Shown piece by piece: positions 8,464-11,881 of a stretch of DNA of 11,881 bases. The notes under the pieces are model-generated. The model was not told the DNA's origin. It searched no databases and saw only the letters and a list, made by a program, of their open reading frames with translations. A program made the translations under genes and the position numbers. The stretch comes from Lachnospiraceae bacterium. GTDB taxonomy: Bacteria; Bacillota; Clostridia; Lachnospirales; Lachnospiraceae. The stretch covers positions 1 to 11,881 of the forward strand of contig VSNE01000052.1 of NCBI GenBank assembly GCA_009774155.1, read 5' to 3'. How positions within the stretch are numbered: position 1 is the first letter of the stretch; the number at the start of each line of letters is the position of its first letter.

Positions 8464-9710
8464 TCCCACTCCCCCTTTTCCGCACAAAACAAATTTCTTC
8501 CCATATGTCTTATACCGCTTTCCTCCCGGCAAAAACAGTCCCGAAATACAGGACGCTGCCAGGAGTCATATGCAGTCAGCTCCAGTCTTTCCCTACTTTC
8601 TCCGTTCATGGGTGAAATGCTGTAGGAATAAGTGCCGAATTCTTGTGTATAATTCTTTATTTTATTGCTGGATACCGGAGTTAAAGTGGAAACCTGGGAG
8701 GCCGTACGGTTATAGAGCGTCGTATAAACTCCTCTTCCCATTGAAGAATCGACCAGCACCGGAGAAATCCAGCCCGTTCCATATAAAGTTGATGCCCCTT
8801 CATAATCTCCCCTGTAGCAAATATACTTCTGCGGAAGCAGAACCTGCAGGCCTAATCCCGCGCAGGTTGACACCACATCGGATCTTGGATGAAGAAATCC
8901 CTTATGAAGTCCTGCGCTGGCGAGAAAAATTCCATTCTGAGCTCCCATTCCAGTTAAGGCTCCTTTAAGTTTGGACATATCATAAGTCCAGAAAGAGTAG
9001 GATGTTTTATCAATACTCACAAAATTTCCCTCAAATAAAGTTGTTAAGGAGCCATGGTGGGGCACGGACATAAAGACCTGACGCTTTCCCACAAAATTTC
9101 TGCACAGATTCACAGCTCCGCTGTTTACCAGATTAATAAATGTATTTCCTGTCATATCACCCGGAAAAATCAGCGCATAATCAGAAGTCCTGACCAAAAA
9201 GATTGCCGTCCTGTCATTTACCTCTTCCCCCCAGTTAGCCATCAGACAAACGATCTCCAGATCTGCTCCGTCCACCGGCTGATAGACACTCTTTCCGTCC
9301 CACAAATAATTTTCCGGATAAACTTCAGGCATTTTATCAGGAAAATTATTGCAGAAATACTCGGTCCAATAGTCAAACTCCTCGTCCCTTGTCATTTTTC
9401 TAAAATAATTTCCCATTTTTCCTATTGGGAAGGAGCCAAGATACCAGTTTTCTATTTTATAGGAATCACCGAGATTTTTCAGATAATTATAATGATCTGC
9501 ATCCAGATGAGTAATAAAAATATCTGCTTTCTGCGCCCTCCTGATAATTCCGTCTGCCTCCGCCGCACTGACATTTGCCGCGCTCATGGGATCACCCGTA
9601 GAGCCCGCATCAATCAGCGCCGCATAAAGAACAGAACTCCCGTTCTCTACCCATATCAGATTCATTGCTCCCTGCCCCACGTAATACATCTTTGCTTTGA
9701 CTGTGGCCAT
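8460..9710 (-). CDS. ComEC-like metallo-beta-lactamase-fold hydrolase, soluble
   Basis: This 416-residue protein carries the metallo-beta-lactamase-fold signature in the form seen in the C-terminal hydrolase domain of ComEC/Rec2 proteins. In order it shows VGQG (11-14), LIDAG with D34, the metal-binding motif THLDADH (67-73, HxDxDH), FPGDM with D185, PHHGS (217-221) and LHPRSD (273-278). Known relatives bind two metal ions and hydrolyse phosphodiesters, often in DNA or nucleotides. The substrate here is unknown. Unlike ComEC it has no membrane segments or OB domain, and no signal peptide, so it is probably cytoplasmic. Residues after about 290 form a C-terminal extension rich in Ser, Thr and Tyr that I do not recognise. 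The gene is first in a three-gene operon, and its TGA stop overlaps the GTG start of the next gene. Its 5' half is visibly more AT-rich than the two downstream genes. Confidence 0.88.
   Translation of the reverse strand: MATVKAKMYYVGQGAMNLIWVENGSSVLYAALIDAGSTGDPMSAANVSAAEADGIIRRAQKADIFITHLDADHYNYLKNLGDSYKIENWYLGSFPIGKMGNYFRKMTRDEEFDYWTEYFCNNFPDKMPEVYPENYLWDGKSVYQPVDGADLEIVCLMANWGEEVNDRTAIFLVRTSDYALIFPGDMTGNTFINLVNSGAVNLCRNFVGKRQVFMSVPHHGSLTTLFEGNFVSIDKTSYSFWTYDMSKLKGALTGMGAQNGIFLASAGLHKGFLHPRSDVVSTCAGLGLQVLLPQKYICYRGDYEGASTLYGTGWISPVLVDSSMGRGVYTTLYNRTASQVSTLTPVSSNKIKNYTQEFGTYSYSISPMNGESRERLELTAYDSWQRPVFRDCFCREESGIRHMGRNLFCAEKGEWE
8469..8475 (-). promoter_or_regulatory. Shine-Dalgarno for a GTG start overlapping the previous stop
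   Basis: The minus strand reads GGGGGAG, five bases before a GTG at 8463. This decides the start of the 513-residue protein. The longest open frame begins at 8532, deep inside the previous gene, without comparable support. Confidence 0.75.
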
Positions 9711-9715
9711 ATGCC

Positions 9716-9723
9716 CCTCCTTT
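9716..9723 (-). promoter_or_regulatory. Shine-Dalgarno fixing the start of the metallo-beta-lactamase-fold gene
   Basis: The minus strand reads AAAGGAGG, ending five bases before the ATG at 9710. An in-frame GTG at 9728 would put this motif inside the coding region, so the ATG at 9710 is preferred. Confidence 0.85.
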
Positions 9724-9743
9724 ATCACTTGCCTTACCCATAA

Positions 9744-9772
9744 TCTATAAAAATTTTACCATGTTTTTACAT
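9744..9772 (-). promoter_or_regulatory. Possible promoter of the three-gene operon (weak)
   Basis: On the minus strand a TATAGA (9749-9744) resembles a -10 box. With a 17-base spacer, ATGTAA (9772-9767) is a poor -35 box (three of six consensus bases). A promoter is expected here because a terminator lies upstream and the first gene starts 34 bases downstream. TAAAAT a few bases upstream is an alternative -10. The -35 candidate falls in a small perfect dyad, ATGT-TTTT-ACAT (9761-9772), which might be an operator or chance. Confidence 0.3.
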
Positions 9773-9865
9773 TCATCACTATCATTCTTTTGCCGTTATG
9801 CTGTACTCACCCACATAATGCGAATCTTTTTAATTCTTTCCCTTCAAAACCCCTGTTTCCCCGAT

Positions 9866-9912
9866 AAAAAATACGGCTGTGCCGCCAGTCTGTCAAACTG
9901 ATGGCACAGCCG
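9866..9912 (-). terminator. Rho-independent terminator of the GH13 gene
   Basis: Perfect 10-base arms CGGCTGTGCC and GGCACAGCCG lie at 9903-9912 and 9874-9883. An inner CAGT/ACTG pairing extends the stem. On the minus strand the hairpin is followed by TATTTTTTAT, which includes a run of six T at 9871-9866. It lies 37 bases after the GH13 stop codon and separates that gene from the downstream three-gene operon. Confidence 0.92.
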
Positions 9913-9948
9913 CCTGTTCCTTCCGGGTGTCCGAAAGCTTCTTTACCC

Positions 9949-11820
9949 TTATTCCTCTTTTTCCTTCTCTCTCTTCAGATAATAAAATCCGTATGCGGGA
10001 ATATTCACCCCGCAGGCTTTCATCTTCTGCCCGGATATCATATCCTTATAATCTCCGTCCGTTTCGTTAATCCAGGCAGTCTTATCATATTCGCTGAAAT
10101 TAAAGATTCCGATTATTTTCTCACCGCCGTAATATCTTCCGATACACAGCACACTGGAATCCCAGGTGTCTATAGTCCATGTGTCTGCCTCACATACAAA
10201 GGCTTTTTCAGATTTTCGGATATTTTCCAACTGATTCAGTCTGCGGAAAATCCGCCCTTCCACACTGTCTTTATCCTGAATCGCCTCCACCCGATCCCAC
10301 TTCATAGCGCCCCGGTGGATGTAGCGGGAATCCTCTGCCTTATTCGGGTCCTCTTTGTACGTATAATCATTCACCTGTCCAATCTCATCCCCGCTGTAGA
10401 GCACCGGGATGCCGGACTGCATAAACATGTAGGCATGAAGCATTACGTCCAGGCCGATCGCCTTTTCCATAGCCTCTTCATCCTGTTCAAAACCTGCCTT
10501 TTCCACACCGCACATGGAGGCGGTTGTTCCGCAGAAACGGGCGTCCCCGGTTACGGGATCTGCATTATAAAGCTCACCCCGGCTGTTGCTGTCTCCTTCA
10601 TATCCCTGAAAATAATTGTTCAGATACTGCTTATGGGAGCGCTCCTCCATCCCTGCGCTGCGCAGGGATGCATAATCCAGCCCCCATCCGATATCATCAT
10701 GGCACCTCAGGTAGTTCAGGAATACATACTGTTTGGGCAGGCTGTTTACAATATCAAGCTGCTTCTTAAGAAGACTCACATCCCGGGTTGCCACCGTATG
10801 CCAGGTAGTTGCCATAGTGGTTACATTATAGAGCATATGGCACTCCGGCTTTTCCACGGTTCCAAAATACGGCACTACCTTCTCAGGCTCCATTACCACC
10901 TCTCCCAGAAGCAGTACGCCCGGGCAGACAATCTCACAGATAATACGCATCATACGTACAATCGTATGTACCTGCTTTAAGTTCCGGCACTGAGTCCCAA
11001 GCTCCTTCCAGATATACGGCACGGCATCAATACGGATAATATCAATTCCCCTGTTTGCCAGATACAGGAAATTATACATCATCTCATTGAACACCCGCGG
11101 ATTTCTATAGTTCAAATCCCATTGGTAAGGATAAAAGGATGTCATAACATAGTGCCCCGCATCCGGCAGCCAGGTGAAATTTCCCGGCGCGGTTGTAGGA
11201 AATACCTGCGGAACTGTCCGCTCATACATCTCCGGAACTGTGTAATTATCGTAGAAGAAATACCGGCTCATATATTCGCCGTCCCCCTTGCGGGCTTTTT
11301 TCGCCCACTCGTGATCCTCAGAGGTATGGTTCATAACAAAGTCCATGCACACATTCATATGCTTTTTATGGCAGGCTGCCGTCAGACTTTCCAAATCCTT
11401 CATGGTTCCAAGCTTTTTTTGCACCTTTCGGAAATCAGACACCGCATAACCTCCGTCCGAGCGTCCTTCCGGCGTGTCCAAAAAAGGCATCAGATGAATA
11501 TAATTCACATTGTTTTTCTCAAGATACCCCAGCCTTTCTTCCACACCCTGCATATTCCCTGCAAAGTTATCAATGTAAAACATCATGCCCAGCATATCGT
11601 TCTGCTTATACCAGTCCGGCTGCTGCTCCCTCTCCAGATCCTGCTTTTTTAAGTCCTTATTCCTCTCCTCATAAAAGCTGGTCAAATGATCGCACAGCTC
11701 AGCAAACATGGACGTATTATCATACAGCTCCATATAAAGCCATTTCAGCTCGTCATGATAATGTTCCAGACGCTCCCGGTAAATCTTCTCTGACTCTTTT
11801 TTTGTTTCTGATCCTTTCAT
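9949..11820 (-). CDS. Amylosucrase-like GH13 alpha-glucan enzyme (probable GH13_4), cytoplasmic
   Basis: This 623-residue protein matches the amylosucrase branch of family GH13 along its whole length. Known members move glucose from sucrose onto an alpha-1,4-glucan, or hydrolyse or isomerise sucrose. An N-terminal helical part (about 1-75) precedes the TIM barrel. SDGGYAV (121-127) and NHTS (164-167) are conserved. The nucleophile is D265 in RIDA, the acid/base is E307 in GE, and the transition-state stabiliser is D375 in HDDIGW. A B'-type insertion (about 381-455) carries TGDxR with R428. D122 and R499 (in EDSR) correspond, from memory, to the salt bridge closing the sucrose pocket of Neisseria amylosucrase. 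A short C-terminal beta domain includes NFSEY. No signal peptide is visible, so it is probably cytoplasmic. The ATG at 11820 follows a GGGAGG site with a longish 11-base gap. Family assignment is strong; sucrose specificity is inferred, and a sucrose or glucan hydrolase is the alternative. Confidence 0.93.
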   Translation of the reverse strand: MKGSETKKESEKIYRERLEHYHDELKWLYMELYDNTSMFAELCDHLTSFYEERNKDLKKQDLEREQQPDWYKQNDMLGMMFYIDNFAGNMQGVEERLGYLEKNNVNYIHLMPFLDTPEGRSDGGYAVSDFRKVQKKLGTMKDLESLTAACHKKHMNVCMDFVMNHTSEDHEWAKKARKGDGEYMSRYFFYDNYTVPEMYERTVPQVFPTTAPGNFTWLPDAGHYVMTSFYPYQWDLNYRNPRVFNEMMYNFLYLANRGIDIIRIDAVPYIWKELGTQCRNLKQVHTIVRMMRIICEIVCPGVLLLGEVVMEPEKVVPYFGTVEKPECHMLYNVTTMATTWHTVATRDVSLLKKQLDIVNSLPKQYVFLNYLRCHDDIGWGLDYASLRSAGMEERSHKQYLNNYFQGYEGDSNSRGELYNADPVTGDARFCGTTASMCGVEKAGFEQDEEAMEKAIGLDVMLHAYMFMQSGIPVLYSGDEIGQVNDYTYKEDPNKAEDSRYIHRGAMKWDRVEAIQDKDSVEGRIFRRLNQLENIRKSEKAFVCEADTWTIDTWDSSVLCIGRYYGGEKIIGIFNFSEYDKTAWINETDGDYKDMISGQKMKACGVNIPAYGFYYLKREKEKEE

Positions 11821-11830
11821 AGTTCCCGTA

Positions 11831-11838
11831 ACCTCCCT
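11831..11838 (-). promoter_or_regulatory. Shine-Dalgarno of the GH13 gene
   Basis: The minus strand reads AGGGAGGT here, 10 bases before the ATG at 11820, so the gap is long for a Shine-Dalgarno. No other Met codon lies nearby in frame; the next is residue 30, inside the N-terminal helices. The sequence from 11839 to the window edge is AT-rich and may hold the end of the promoter, but no convincing -35/-10 pair is visible. Confidence 0.6.
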
Positions 11839-11881
11839 TATATATTTTTATCTTTATTAAAAGCATTCCCGCATACTGTCC

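Noticed and set aside
8464..8532. Longer start for the 513-residue protein at 8532
   Set aside because: This would add 23 codons wholly inside the previous gene without a good ribosome site. The GTG at 8463 has GGGGGAG at five bases and a classic GTGA overlap.
9711..9728. GTG at 9728 as the start of the hydrolase
   Set aside because: It would place the AAAGGAGG site inside the coding sequence. The ATG at 9710 is correctly spaced.
9054..9743. A 229-codon open frame on the plus strand
   Set aside because: It is antisense to the metallo-beta-lactamase-fold gene, whose motifs are intact, and has no recognisable domain.
9901..10980. A 359-codon open frame on the plus strand
   Set aside because: It lies antisense to the clearly real GH13 gene, and its translation shows no coherent domain. 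It is a shadow frame.
1..11881. CRISPR array, tRNA/rRNA, insertion sequence or prophage integrase
   Set aside because: I saw no regularly spaced direct repeats, tRNA-like cloverleaf, transposase or recombinase motifs on either strand. The window is filled by four metabolic or unknown genes.

Overview
The window looks like chromosomal DNA of a low-to-mid-GC Gram-positive bacterium, most likely a gut-type clostridium (Lachnospiraceae-like). Reasons: strong AAGGAGG-type ribosome binding sites, short AT-rich spacers, Rho-independent terminators, and a cytoplasmic amylosucrase-like GH13 enzyme. The taxon is an inference; there is no rRNA or other marker gene. All supported genes are on the minus strand, so transcription runs from high to low coordinates.

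Layout in order of transcription. (1) 11820-9949: a GH13 enzyme of the amylosucrase type with all catalytic residues, followed by a clear hairpin-plus-T-run terminator at 9866-9912. (2) A short AT-rich gap with a weak possible promoter. (3) A tightly packed three-gene operon: a soluble ComEC-like metallo-beta-lactamase-fold hydrolase (9710-8460), a 513-residue beta-rich protein of unknown function (8463-6922), and a 2270-residue beta-rich giant protein (6940-128). The first two genes share a GTGA stop/start overlap. The second and third overlap by 19 bases, and the giant gene's Shine-Dalgarno lies inside the end of the gene before it. (4) A strong hairpin one base after the giant gene's stop codon. 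(5) At the left edge, the leader and Shine-Dalgarno of another minus-strand gene whose body is outside the window.

The GH13 gene has its own terminator and appears to be ordinary sucrose/alpha-glucan metabolism, independent of what follows. The three-gene operon is the interesting part. The gene overlaps predict coordinated synthesis. None of the three proteins has a signal peptide or transmembrane segment that I can see, so they probably act together in the cytoplasm or leave by an unrecognised route. The first is a predicted metal-dependent phosphodiesterase/nuclease-like enzyme. The other two consist largely of alternating polar/hydrophobic beta strands, with a glycine-rich strand block in the giant. 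The system's function is unknown to me. It could be an undescribed enzyme-plus-scaffold module, but the sequence alone does not show what it does.

Open reading frames on the plus strand across this window are antisense shadows of these four genes and are not annotated.
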